In this document: positions 53,248-61,035 of the stretch, piece after piece
How the letters are laid out: each line of letters opens with the position of its first letter
How positions within the stretch are numbered: position 1 is the first letter of the stretch
NCBI GenBank assembly: GCA_028293545.1
Contig: JAQGOP010000045.1
Coordinates: forward strand, 1-62,734
Direction of reading: 5' to 3'
Length of the DNA stretch: 62,734 nucleotides
From: Verrucomicrobiota bacterium
Lineage (GTDB): Bacteria > Verrucomicrobiota > Verrucomicrobiia > Opitutales > Opitutaceae
Notes under the pieces: model-generated
Seen by the model: the letters and a program-made list of their open reading frames with translations, nothing else
Databases searched by the model: none
Told to the model about the DNA's origin: nothing
Program-made: the position numbers and the translations under genes

Positions 53248-53579
53248 GGGTAAAAATGGAGGATGAACCTCGGGGCTTGTGGCCTCCGGGCTTCAGGATT
53301 TTCTAAACGTTTTCCGTTAAACGGAGGTTTAGGCCTGAAAGCCCGAGCTGGCCTGGTGTTTGCCCCAATTAAGGACGACGACCGGTCGCATCTGGGCGCG
53401 GCAAATAGCAACAACGGCCTTCGTAATCGAAGTGCCGGCGGAGCCGCGGAGATGTTTTTGCTGAACGGTCATTGAGACAACGGTGAGTGACCATGCAGAG
53501 TGCAGGTGGCGTGCCAAGAAATTATTTTTCGATGACACGGGAGATTGCCTGCGGGCAACCACGGCCGCAGCGTCGGTTC
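53248..53579. other. 332-base gene-free stretch with leader hairpin
   Basis: This gap separates divergent hsp20 and the MazG-like gene. Apart from the hairpin at 53287-53345 I see no gene or RNA; the frames here encode no recognisable protein. Confidence 0.6.
53287..53345 (-). promoter_or_regulatory. Long imperfect hairpin upstream of hsp20
   Basis: A 59-base stem with internal loops: CGGGCTTCAGG pairs with CCTGAAAGCCCG, CTAAAC with GTTTAG, TCCGTT with AACGGA. On the minus strand it lies 40 bases before the hsp20 start. It may be a leader structure or another palindromic repeat; no thermometer-like pairing with the start codon is evident. Confidence 0.4.
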
Positions 53580-53945
53580 ATGAACGATGCAACGACCACG
53601 ACCGGGGAATTAAGGGCGCGAGTGCTGGCCTTTGTGCGCGAGCGGGACTGGGAACAGTTTCACGCCCCGAAGAACCTCAGCATGGCGCTCGCCGCCGAGG
53701 CCGGGGAGTTGATGGAGCATTTTCTCTGGGCCACGCCGGAAGAATCGCGCGCGGTGGTCAACGACCCGATCAAGCGCGCCAAGATCGCGGAGGAGGTGGC
53801 TGACGTTGTGATTTACGCGCTCGAGTTCGCCAATGCCACCAATCTCGATGTGGCCGCCGCGATCGAATCCAAGATGGCCGCGAACGCCAAAAAATACCCG
53901 GTGGAGAAATCGAAGGGCCGTTCGGAAAAATACACCGAACTCTGA
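53580..53945 (+). CDS. MazG-like nucleotide pyrophosphohydrolase
   Basis: A 121-residue protein with the MazG-like all-alpha NTPase fold: LRARVLAFVRERDWEQFHAPKNLSMALAAEAGELMEHF, followed by the EEVADVVIYALEFAN motif. Metal ligands are in EAGELMEH and EEVADV. These enzymes hydrolyse dNTPs to monophosphates; dCTP pyrophosphatases have this size. The ATG at 53580 was chosen over upstream codons. Its TGA stop overlaps hairpin F4. Confidence 0.88.
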   Translation: MNDATTTTGELRARVLAFVRERDWEQFHAPKNLSMALAAEAGELMEHFLWATPEESRAVVNDPIKRAKIAEEVADVVIYALEFANATNLDVAAAIESKMAANAKKYPVEKSKGRSEKYTEL

Positions 53946-53969
53946 GGTTTTCGCGCCGGGCAAAAACCT
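53945..53969. repeat. Hairpin F4 (AGGTTTTCGC family)
   Basis: AGGTTTTCGC ... GCAAAAACCT between two convergent genes. The MazG-like TGA (53943-53945) and the tautomerase TAG (53968-53970 on the minus strand) share bases with the two ends of the hairpin. Confidence 0.8.
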
Positions 53970-54312
53970 AAAGGGTGTCGCCCTTCCAGCCCCACATGCC
54001 GCGGTTCACGTCGATGAACTTCACGTAGACGCGTTCCTTGGAAATCCCGAGGTGCTCCTCGATCAGGCGGCACAGCGAACGGCTCAGCTGCTTGGTTTTC
54101 CGACCCGGCAGGCCCACGCTCTTCAGCTCGAGGAAGGCCACCGGGTCGTCGCTGCCGGCGAAGAGCATCGTGGTGTCGTCCTGGAGCGCGACCATCACCA
54201 GTTCCTCCGCTTTCTCCAGCTCCAGCGCGACGAGGGTCGAGGCGTTGCGAAGGATCGTCTGCTGGGATTTTTTCCCGATCGGAAGATTGGTCTGGATTTT
54301 GAGGTAGGGCAT
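53968..54312 (-). CDS. MIF/phenylpyruvate-tautomerase family protein
   Basis: A 114-residue MIF-like protein starting MPYLKIQTNLPIGKKSQQTIL, with the catalytic proline P2 after Met removal. The body matches MIF: QDDTTMLFAGSDDPVAFLELKSVGLPG, RLIEEHLGISKERVYVKFIDVNRGMWGWKG. MIF proteins act as tautomerases and, in animals, as cytokines; bacterial roles are not settled. The ATG at 54312 is preferred to a longer frame to 54450. Confidence 0.9.
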   Translation of the reverse strand: MPYLKIQTNLPIGKKSQQTILRNASTLVALELEKAEELVMVALQDDTTMLFAGSDDPVAFLELKSVGLPGRKTKQLSRSLCRLIEEHLGISKERVYVKFIDVNRGMWGWKGDTL

Positions 54313-54436
54313 GGTCGCAGGGGTTGGCTGAGAAATTGACACGCGAATTTTGGACTGCAATCCCGCGAGAGGAAAACCCCAACTTGATAAGTGACACGAC
54401 GAGCGGTGGCTTCGCGCAGCGCGCGCGGAAGCGTCT

Positions 54437-55339
54437 CTACGCGTCAGCAACGGGACGTGTTCCTCCTTCGTCGAGCGAAGACCGCAATTGCGCGATGATC
54501 TCCCCTGGTTTCATGCCGCGCTCGCGCAGCGCGCGCAGGCTGAGGGCGTCGTGGCGCTTGGCCAGGCGCTGGCCGCGGTCGTCGTTCATCAAGGGGCAGT
54601 GGAAAAACGCCGGCGCAGTTTTCCCGAGCGCGCGGTACACCAGGAGCTGGCGGAACGTGCTCTTGATCAGGTCGGCGCCGCGCACCACTTCCGTGATGCC
54701 CATCGCGGCATCGTCGACTGCGCAGGCCAGCTGGTAACTCGGGACATCATCCTTGCGCCACACGAGGAAATCCCCGAAGTCGCGCCCGACGGCCGCGCTC
54801 TGGGCGCCGAATTTTCCGTCGGTGAACGCGATCGTTTCGCCGTCGGGAACGCGCAGCCGCCAGTTGACGCCGATGTTTTCCTCCAGAGGCAGGAGCAGCG
54901 TCCCGGGCGGAGGTCGAAATTCCTTGGGATAAACGGGCTCGTCGTCCGGCCCGCCGCCTTCGTGCGGCGCGCCGATGGCTTCAAGGACATCGCGCCGGGA
55001 GCGCGTGCACGGGAAGATCAAGCCGGCGGCGTGAAGTTGCGCGAGAGCCTGCCGATAAAGCGGCCGGCGCTCGCTTTGGTTGTAAGGTGCGTACGGACCC
55101 CCGACGTCGGGACCCTCCTGCCAGGCCAGGCCGAGCCAGCGGAGGTCCTCGATCATCGCGTCGGCAAAATCCAGGCGGAAACGCACGGCATCCAAATCCT
55201 CATTGCGCAGAATCAAAACGCCGCCGGCGGTGCGCGCGCGTTCGGCCGCAACCCAGAAGGTGCGCGCGTGGCCGAGATGGAGATATCCCGTCGGCGACGG
55301 GGCGAGGCGACCGCGATAAATCGAAGGAGAGGCAACCAC
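54437..55339 (-). CDS. gluQ: Glutamyl-Q tRNA(Asp) synthetase
   Basis: A 300-residue GlnS-like synthetase without an anticodon domain, matching GluQRS, which charges queuosine of tRNA(Asp) with glutamate. The HIGH motif appears as GYLHLGHART, followed by ILRNEDLD and the C-terminal GITEVVRGADLIKSTFRQLLVYRALG. Start: no ATG sits at the core, so GTG at 55339 (YRGRLAPSPTG soon after) is proposed; codons upstream belong to repeat E. It is divergent from the LOG-like gene. Confidence 0.88.
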   Translation of the reverse strand: MVASPSIYRGRLAPSPTGYLHLGHARTFWVAAERARTAGGVLILRNEDLDAVRFRLDFADAMIEDLRWLGLAWQEGPDVGGPYAPYNQSERRPLYRQALAQLHAAGLIFPCTRSRRDVLEAIGAPHEGGGPDDEPVYPKEFRPPPGTLLLPLEENIGVNWRLRVPDGETIAFTDGKFGAQSAAVGRDFGDFLVWRKDDVPSYQLACAVDDAAMGITEVVRGADLIKSTFRQLLVYRALGKTAPAFFHCPLMNDDRGQRLAKRHDALSLRALRERGMKPGEIIAQLRSSLDEGGTRPVADA

Positions 55340-55429
55340 GAATGGCCACGAATGAACACGAATCATCCGGCCGATACAGCGCTTTCTCAGCTTTAATTCG
55401 TGTTCATTCCCATTCATTCGTGGTTCACC
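55334..55429. repeat. Inverted pair of E repeats between gluQ and the LOG-like gene
   Basis: E4 (AACCACGAATGGCCACGAAT, 55334-55363) and E5 (ATTCGTGTTCATTCC and CATTCATTCGTGG, 55396-55429) are near-complementary and bracket the short divergent promoter region; E5 ends six bases before the LOG-like start. Confidence 0.75.
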
Positions 55430-55434
55430 ACCTC

Positions 55435-56016
55435 ATGGAGAAACTTCTGTGTGTCTATTGTTCTTCGAGCGACCGCCTCGATCCAAAGTACGGCATCGCC
55501 GCAGCCGAACTGGGACGCGAACTCGTCGCGCGCGGGTGGGGCCTGGTTTACGGCGGCGGCAAGACCGGGCTGATGGGCGCGGTGGCGCGGGCGGTGAAGG
55601 AGAGAGGTGGCCGCGTGGTCGGCGTGATCCCGGAATTCATGAAAGCGCGCGAACTCGCCTACGACGAGGCCGATGAGCTTGTGACGGTGGTGACGATGCG
55701 GGAGCGCAAGCTGCTGATGGAGACGCGGGCGGACGCGTTCGTGACATTGCCGGGCGGGTTCGGGACGCTGGAGGAGATCATGGAAATCCTCACGCTCCGC
55801 CAGCTCGACGTGGTGAAGAAGCCGTGCGTTTTTCTCAACCAGGACGGCTTCTACGACGACCTCCTGAAGTTATTTGACCGGATGCTGCGCGAGAAATTTT
55901 TCAAACCGTCGAACATGGACCTGTTCCGCGTGGCGACGACGGTGCCGGCGATCTTTTCCGAGATCGAACTGGCCGCCGGCACGAAGGCCGAGTCGAAATG
56001 GTTCGAGACTCGGTGA
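55435..56016 (+). CDS. LOG-family protein (TIGR00730 type)
   Basis: A 193-residue LOG-like protein: CVYCSSSDRLDP at the start, YGGGKTGLMGAVA (39-51) and the active-site PGGFGTLEE (106-114), with the conserved Arg/Glu in MRERKLLMETRADAFVTLP. Family members include cytokinin-activating phosphoribohydrolases and nucleotide 5'-monophosphate nucleosidases; most bacterial members are nucleosidases. The ATG at 55435 opens MEKLLCVYCSS. Confidence 0.92.
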   Translation: MEKLLCVYCSSSDRLDPKYGIAAAELGRELVARGWGLVYGGGKTGLMGAVARAVKERGGRVVGVIPEFMKARELAYDEADELVTVVTMRERKLLMETRADAFVTLPGGFGTLEEIMEILTLRQLDVVKKPCVFLNQDGFYDDLLKLFDRMLREKFFKPSNMDLFRVATTVPAIFSEIELAAGTKAESKWFETR

Positions 56017-56055
56017 GAACGTGCTTCGGTTTTTTCAACGGGAGTTGTCGTCCGA

Positions 56056-56077
56056 ATTCGTGTTCATTCGCGTTCGT
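56056..56077. repeat. Repeat E6
   Basis: ATTCGTGTTCATTCGCGTTC, another E copy, between the LOG-like and NUDIX genes. Confidence 0.6.
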
Positions 56078-56113
56078 CCTGCCTAAGAACTTCGGCTCTT
56101 TCTTTCTGAATCC

Positions 56114-56671
56114 ATGCACCGCACTCCGCTCCTGATCTTGCTGAAGGCCCATGCCGCGCGCGCGCTCGACGCGCACGAGGCGGCGATGACGCGAGCGACG
56201 ATCGAGTTCGTCGAGTCGCATCCGCACTGCCTGTTGCGTTCGGAGCTGAAAGGTCACGTGACCGGGTCGGCTTGGATCGTGGACGCGAAACGCGAGCAGA
56301 CCCTGCTGACGCATCATCGGAAGCTCGACAAGTGGCTCCAGTTGGGCGGCCACGCGGACGGCGATCCGGATGTGCGGGCCGTCGCGCTGCGGGAGGCGGC
56401 GGAGGAAAGCGGGCTGGTGAAATTAAGGGTGGTGGGATTGGAAATTTTCGACGTCGACCGGCATTGGATCCCCGAGCGGAAAACCGAGCCGGCGCATTGG
56501 CACCACGATCTCCGGTTCATGATCGAAGCCGATCCGGAGGAAAAACTGATCGTGACGTCGGAGTCGAAAGACCTCGCTTGGGTGAGGATCGCGGATGTCG
56601 CCGGATTGAATCCCGAGGAATCGATGGCGCGGATGGTGCGGAAGACGGAATCCGCGATTCGTCAGACGTAG
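56114..56671 (+). CDS. NUDIX hydrolase
   Basis: A 185-residue NUDIX protein. The N-terminal 50 residues are a helical extension. The NUDIX box is at 79-101 (opening GGHADGDPDVRAVA, with REAAEESG at 93-100). A conserved C-terminal block DLRFMIEADPEEKLIVTSESKDLAWVRI follows. Substrate unknown. Its TAG stop is the left end of an 18-bp inverted repeat whose right end holds the batD stop. Confidence 0.88.
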   Translation: MHRTPLLILLKAHAARALDAHEAAMTRATIEFVESHPHCLLRSELKGHVTGSAWIVDAKREQTLLTHHRKLDKWLQLGGHADGDPDVRAVALREAAEESGLVKLRVVGLEIFDVDRHWIPERKTEPAHWHHDLRFMIEADPEEKLIVTSESKDLAWVRIADVAGLNPEESMARMVRKTESAIRQT

Positions 56672-56686
56672 CGCAGCCCGGCGCTA
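56669..56686. repeat. Small inverted repeat shared by two convergent stop codons
   Basis: TAGCGC - AGCCCG - GCGCTA: the two arms carry the TAG stops of the NUDIX gene (56669-56671) and of batD (56684-56686, minus strand). Confidence 0.7.
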
Positions 56687-59146
56687 TTTCCAGAGCCCGA
56701 CGACATCGTCTTTTCTCACCCAGCCGGTCTGGCCGTTTTCGAAGTTCAGTCGCACCCAGCCGAAGAAAGAGCGATCGACGATGGCGACGCTGCCCGCGGC
56801 GAGCGTGGTGCTCTTCTGGGTCGTGTCGGCTTCGGTCGGAATCGAGCGCAGCACACTGCCGCGCCAGACGACGACCGCGTCAGCGTTGGCGGTTTCGCCG
56901 TAAGTATGGATCGCGACGCAGGCCGATCCCGCTCCCAGAACCCCGAGAACCAACAATGTGACGCCGAGCCACCAACGCAGCTTCGATGATCCGCGATAAG
57001 CGCTGAAGAGAAAAATTCCGAATGCCACGACGATGCCGGCTACGGCGCCGAGCAGCCACTGCTGCCACGCGCCGGGCGAGGCGAGCCGGGCGAGGGATTG
57101 CAGCGGGCCCGGACGCGGAAACGCGGCCAAAGGGGCGGGGATGAACCCGGCTTTCTCGGCGGAGAGCGCAAATTGCCACCGGACGAGGTGATTCGATGGG
57201 TCCTGCACGAGTGCAGCCGTCGCTTGGGCGAGGGCGAGATCCCAATGGTCCTGCTGCGCGAGCGCGAGCGACAGGTTGTGCCGCGCGATCGGATTCGTCG
57301 GAGTCTTCGCGACTTCGGCCGCCCACGTTTTTTCGGCGCCGGCGAAATCCCCGCGGCGATAGGCAACGATCGGGTCTTCTCCACGCAGCGTCGGCGCATT
57401 CCAAATTGCGACCGCGAGCATGAGGAATGGCGCCAGGTTTCTCGGCCGAAACGCGGAGGCGGGCGAAAACCCGGGAACGCGTTTACCGGCGATCGCAGTT
57501 TCGGCGCGCTCGATCCAGTCACCGGGCAATTCGGTGTCGGCGCGATACAGCGCGCGATCCGACTCCTTCCAGAGGAGGCTCCACGTTTCCTCCGGAAAAG
57601 CCTCCGAAGGCGGAGCGGCGTGATCGATTTCCCAGAGGATCGCGGCATCATGCTGCCAGGCGAGCAACAGCGCGGACCGTTCGGCCGGGCTCGCGGTTTT
57701 CAAGCGGGCTAGGGTCGAGACCAGGCGCTGGCGGGCTTCACGGCGGCGACGCACGGGGTCGGTCTGCTTCGCGCGGGCGAGGGCGAGCCAGGCCCAGAAG
57801 AAAATTCCGAGCACGACCGGGACGCCCAGCAGGGTGAGCAGGCGGATCAGCGGCATGGGCACCGGGGCTGAAGCCGATCCGGCCAGCGGCTCGCGCGGGA
57901 TGGTCGCGGGCGGCGCGGGCGGTTTCACGTCGGCTTTTGGCGCGGCTATTTCCGTCGACGGGATCGGTGCGGTGTCGGGATTTCCAATCTGGAAACGCGT
58001 GGCTCCTCCGGGCGTGGGAGCGGGCGCCGCGGTGATCGTGACTTCGGCGCGCGAGGTGCCGAGCGTCTTGTATTCCCCGGCAGCGGGGTCGAAATAAACA
58101 AAGCTGACGGGGTTCAGCGTGTAGGTTCCGGGACGCGTCGGCACGAGCACGACGTCTTCGCTCAGCACGGCATCGAAGAGTTTTCCATCGACGGGCTGAC
58201 GCTTCGCCTGCGGCTGCACGACTTGGAAATCCTTGGAAACTTCCCGTTGCGGAAGCCCGGCAAGGTCCGGCCAGTTCCCGGTGCCCGTGAGCTCGAGCGT
58301 CCACGTGACGGGTTCACCCACGGCGGCATTGTTGGGGATGACCTTGGAGATGAGCTTGAACTGTCCCACGGCGCCGCTGAAGCCGGCGGGCGCAGGTGAG
58401 GGCAGGGGTTTGACGATGATGTCGGAGCGCTTGGAACTGACTGAAAGCTGCTCGAGTCGTTGTTGCTGGAAGAGCCCGAAGCCGACGCTGCCCGTCGCAA
58501 TGTTCACGAGCTGATTGGCGGAATTCAGGGTGATCGTGCCGGAAGACTTGGCGTAACCGCGGGCGCGATAGGTGATGTTGAGGCGCGCCTCGCCGTTGAT
58601 CGTCGCCTCGGTGGGCTCCGGCTTGTTCCAGTCCTCGACCACCAGGGGCGCGGCGTTCCAATCGACCACGCTCGCGAGCTGGCTAAAGCTGCGGCGGGCC
58701 GCGTCGAGGACGTAGGTGATCGAAAAAACTTCGCCGGCCCACACCTCCGTTGAGCTGGGGGTAAGCCGGGAGTTGACCGTTGAATCCGACACCACGCGGG
58801 CCGCGCCGCCGGTGAAACCGGAAACCATCTTGGAGCCCTTGTTGGTCTGGACGGTGAAGGCGGGGATCTGGAGGTTGGTGCCGGGGCGGCGCGAGCGCAC
58901 GCTGTAGTTCAGCACGGTCGAACGCGAAAAGGATCCGTTGATGATCGAAGTCTGGGAGGAATTTCCAATCAGCGTCATGGTGACGTCGGCGATCGGCGGC
59001 AGGCGCGGGTCACCGTCGGGAGCGCAGTCCTCGAAGACCAGCTGGACCTCCGAAGGATCGTCGGGAGAACCTTCCCAATGGACGGACTGCGCGCGGGCGA
59101 CGAGCGCCAGCGAACAGAGAAAAATACAGGCGAGAAAACGGCGCAT
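56684..59146 (-). CDS. batD: BatD-type protein fused to BatE-like TPR and SH3-like end
   Basis: An 820-residue protein. A signal peptide precedes a BatD-type region of about 430 residues (TVLNYSVRSRRPGTNLQIPAFTV, GEPVTWTLELTGTGNWPDLAGLPQ). A membrane helix (LLGVPVVLGIFFWAWLAL) follows, then a basic cytoplasmic region. A second part has TPR-like helices (PIVAYRRGDFAGAEKTWAAEVAKTPTNPIARHNLSLALA, BatE-like), two membrane helices (around 700-770) and an SH3-like C-terminus (FGWVRLNFENGQTGWVRKDDVV). Separate batD and batE genes are usual; here they look fused. It ends the bat operon, five bases after batB. Confidence 0.85.
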   Translation of the reverse strand: MRRFLACIFLCSLALVARAQSVHWEGSPDDPSEVQLVFEDCAPDGDPRLPPIADVTMTLIGNSSQTSIINGSFSRSTVLNYSVRSRRPGTNLQIPAFTVQTNKGSKMVSGFTGGAARVVSDSTVNSRLTPSSTEVWAGEVFSITYVLDAARRSFSQLASVVDWNAAPLVVEDWNKPEPTEATINGEARLNITYRARGYAKSSGTITLNSANQLVNIATGSVGFGLFQQQRLEQLSVSSKRSDIIVKPLPSPAPAGFSGAVGQFKLISKVIPNNAAVGEPVTWTLELTGTGNWPDLAGLPQREVSKDFQVVQPQAKRQPVDGKLFDAVLSEDVVLVPTRPGTYTLNPVSFVYFDPAAGEYKTLGTSRAEVTITAAPAPTPGGATRFQIGNPDTAPIPSTEIAAPKADVKPPAPPATIPREPLAGSASAPVPMPLIRLLTLLGVPVVLGIFFWAWLALARAKQTDPVRRRREARQRLVSTLARLKTASPAERSALLLAWQHDAAILWEIDHAAPPSEAFPEETWSLLWKESDRALYRADTELPGDWIERAETAIAGKRVPGFSPASAFRPRNLAPFLMLAVAIWNAPTLRGEDPIVAYRRGDFAGAEKTWAAEVAKTPTNPIARHNLSLALAQQDHWDLALAQATAALVQDPSNHLVRWQFALSAEKAGFIPAPLAAFPRPGPLQSLARLASPGAWQQWLLGAVAGIVVAFGIFLFSAYRGSSKLRWWLGVTLLVLGVLGAGSACVAIHTYGETANADAVVVWRGSVLRSIPTEADTTQKSTTLAAGSVAIVDRSFFGWVRLNFENGQTGWVRKDDVVGLWK

Positions 59147-59151
59147 GGCGG

Positions 59152-61035
59152 TCACCAATCTTTGCCCTTGGGCTTGGGCTGGTTCGGGGTCTTTTTGTCG
59201 GTCTCCATCAGTTGAAAAAGTTGGGCGGGCGAGTCCTGGTTGCGGAGCTGTTCGAGTTTCTGCAGCGGCAGGGCGAGCGTCGGATCGGTGTTCTTCTTTT
59301 CGTCATCCTTCTTCTCCGGCGCGCCGCCGACTTTCTGCGTATCGCGCGCCGGTGGAGGCAGCTTCTCGCGTTCCTGCATGTTGCCGAAGGCGGACTCGCC
59401 TTCCTTGCCTTGGGAGGGTTTCGGCCGGTTCTGCTCCGACGAATTCTGCTGCTGCTGTTGCTGGTCCTGCTGCGATTTGTCCTGGTCTTTCGGCTGCGAC
59501 TGCTGGTTTTGCTGGGACTGATCCTGTTTCTGCTGGTCCTGCTTTTGCTCCTGCTTCTGGTCCTGTTTTTGATCCTTCTGGTCCTGATTCTTTTGCTGGT
59601 CGTCCTGCTTGTCCGGCGGCTTCTGATCCTGTTTTTGGTCTTCCGGGGTTTTGAGCAAAGCCTCCAGCTCCTGCGTCAGTTTGGGCCAGTCCGCGGTTTT
59701 GGGATCGAGCGCCGCTCCAAGTTCCGAGGCGGCGAGCGCATCGCGCACCGGTCCGGCGGGCACGGGCCGCGATTCGGATTGGAGGTTGTGCCCCCAGGTA
59801 ATGGTTTCACGCGCCATCTCGGCCCAGTCGCGCGCGGTGCGGATGTCCTGCGCGGATAAACGTGAAACGATCTTACCAAGCGGCGACGGGGCGGGAGCAG
59901 CCGTCGCGGCCGTTGCGGATTGCGGGTTGCGGATTGCTGAGAGGAGGAGCAGCGCGGCGAGCGCGGCAGTGGTGACGGATTTTGGCAGCGGGGGCGGCAA
60001 CTTTGCTTCCTCAGGTTTGTCCCGCAGCTTGAGTTCGCGCGGACGCGGGCGGACGGGGAACTCGAAGTAGAAACTCACCAGCAGGCACCACAGGCCGAAG
60101 GCGAGGGGCCACTGGAAACGCTCCACCAACCGCACGGTGTTTTTCTCCACGAATTTTCCCTTCTGCCCGGTTTCGACGGTGGAGCTGAGGATGCTGGCGA
60201 GGTCGATCCAAGTGCTGGCGTCGCGATACACCCCATTGGTTTCCTGCGACAGGTCTTGCAGCGTGTTGCTCTCCAGCCGGGACATGACGACCGCGCCGCG
60301 CTCGTCCTTCACGAAGGCCCCGGCGCCGTCCGGGATCATCGCGCCACGGGTGGTCCCGACGCCGAGCCCGATCACGCGGATGCCTTTTTTCTTCAGGTCC
60401 GGAATGAGCGCCTTCCAATTGTCGTCGGTGGCCTCGCCGTCGCTGAGGATGATCAGGAACCGGTCCGCCGCGGCGGTGCTGCCGAACGCGGACATTGCGG
60501 TTTCGAGCAAGGCGCGGTAGTTCGTGCCGCCTTCCGGGAGAAATCCCGGGTTTAACGCCGGCAGGAATTCGCGCAGGATTTCGTAGTCGGAACTCAACGG
60601 GCTTTGCAGGAAGGCCGTGCCGGAGAAGGTCACGAGGCCCACGCGCTCACCGGCCAGTTTTTCCAGGAGCGATTGCGTGAGGAGCTTCGCGCGGTCGAGG
60701 CGGCTGGGTTTGATATCCTCGGCGAGCATCGAGCGCGAAAGGTCGATTGCGATGAGGATTTCGCGCGCCTGGTCGAAGACCGGTTCCTCGATCCGTCCCC
60801 ACTGCGGACGGGCCAGGGCCGCGATCACGAGCATGAGCCCGACGCACAACCACGGCCGGGCGCGGCGCGGCGCGCGGCGGCGTTCGGCCAGGGCAAGCCC
60901 GTTGGCGCCCGCTTCGGCGTGGAGGATTTTCGGATGGCTGGCGGCGGCGGCTCCGCGGCGGCGCAGGAACTCCGCGACCAACAAGGCGAGGGGAACAAGA
61001 AGCAGCCAAAAAATCTGGGGCGAGGCGAAGCTCAT
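59152..61035 (-). CDS. batB: VWA-domain protein BatB with BatC-like Gln/Lys/Asp-rich tail
   Basis: A 627-residue protein starting MSFASPQIFWLLLVPLALLV (two N-terminal helices). The VWA domain carries the MIDAS DLSRS at 98-102 with the later T and D residues, and a closing helix follows near 325. After a linker the C-terminal 170 residues consist almost only of Gln, Asp, Lys, Pro, Glu (KQDQKPPDKQDDQQKN...), like the BatC part of related operons. A short repeat inside (59913-59937) encodes the odd AIRNPQSATA stretch. It overlaps batA in an ATGA. The Bat proteins are tied to aerotolerance and envelope stress. Confidence 0.85.
   Translation of the reverse strand: MSFASPQIFWLLLVPLALLVAEFLRRRGAAAASHPKILHAEAGANGLALAERRRAPRRARPWLCVGLMLVIAALARPQWGRIEEPVFDQAREILIAIDLSRSMLAEDIKPSRLDRAKLLTQSLLEKLAGERVGLVTFSGTAFLQSPLSSDYEILREFLPALNPGFLPEGGTNYRALLETAMSAFGSTAAADRFLIILSDGEATDDNWKALIPDLKKKGIRVIGLGVGTTRGAMIPDGAGAFVKDERGAVVMSRLESNTLQDLSQETNGVYRDASTWIDLASILSSTVETGQKGKFVEKNTVRLVERFQWPLAFGLWCLLVSFYFEFPVRPRPRELKLRDKPEEAKLPPPLPKSVTTAALAALLLLSAIRNPQSATAATAAPAPSPLGKIVSRLSAQDIRTARDWAEMARETITWGHNLQSESRPVPAGPVRDALAASELGAALDPKTADWPKLTQELEALLKTPEDQKQDQKPPDKQDDQQKNQDQKDQKQDQKQEQKQDQQKQDQSQQNQQSQPKDQDKSQQDQQQQQQNSSEQNRPKPSQGKEGESAFGNMQEREKLPPPARDTQKVGGAPEKKDDEKKNTDPTLALPLQKLEQLRNQDSPAQLFQLMETDKKTPNQPKPKGKDW
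59913..59937. repeat. GGATTGCGG-type repeat inside the batB coding sequence
   Basis: TTGCGGATTGCGGGTTGC then GGATTGC, similar to 49431-49464. It lies within the linker between the VWA domain and the Gln-rich tail. Confidence 0.5.

Noticed and set aside
53329..53562. Small minus-strand frame upstream of hsp20
   Set aside because: No recognisable features, overlaps the probable leader hairpin, and no start context.
59500..59640. Microsatellite or frameshifted region in batB
   Set aside because: The Gln/Lys/Asp-rich sequence stays in frame and matches BatC-like tails of the family.
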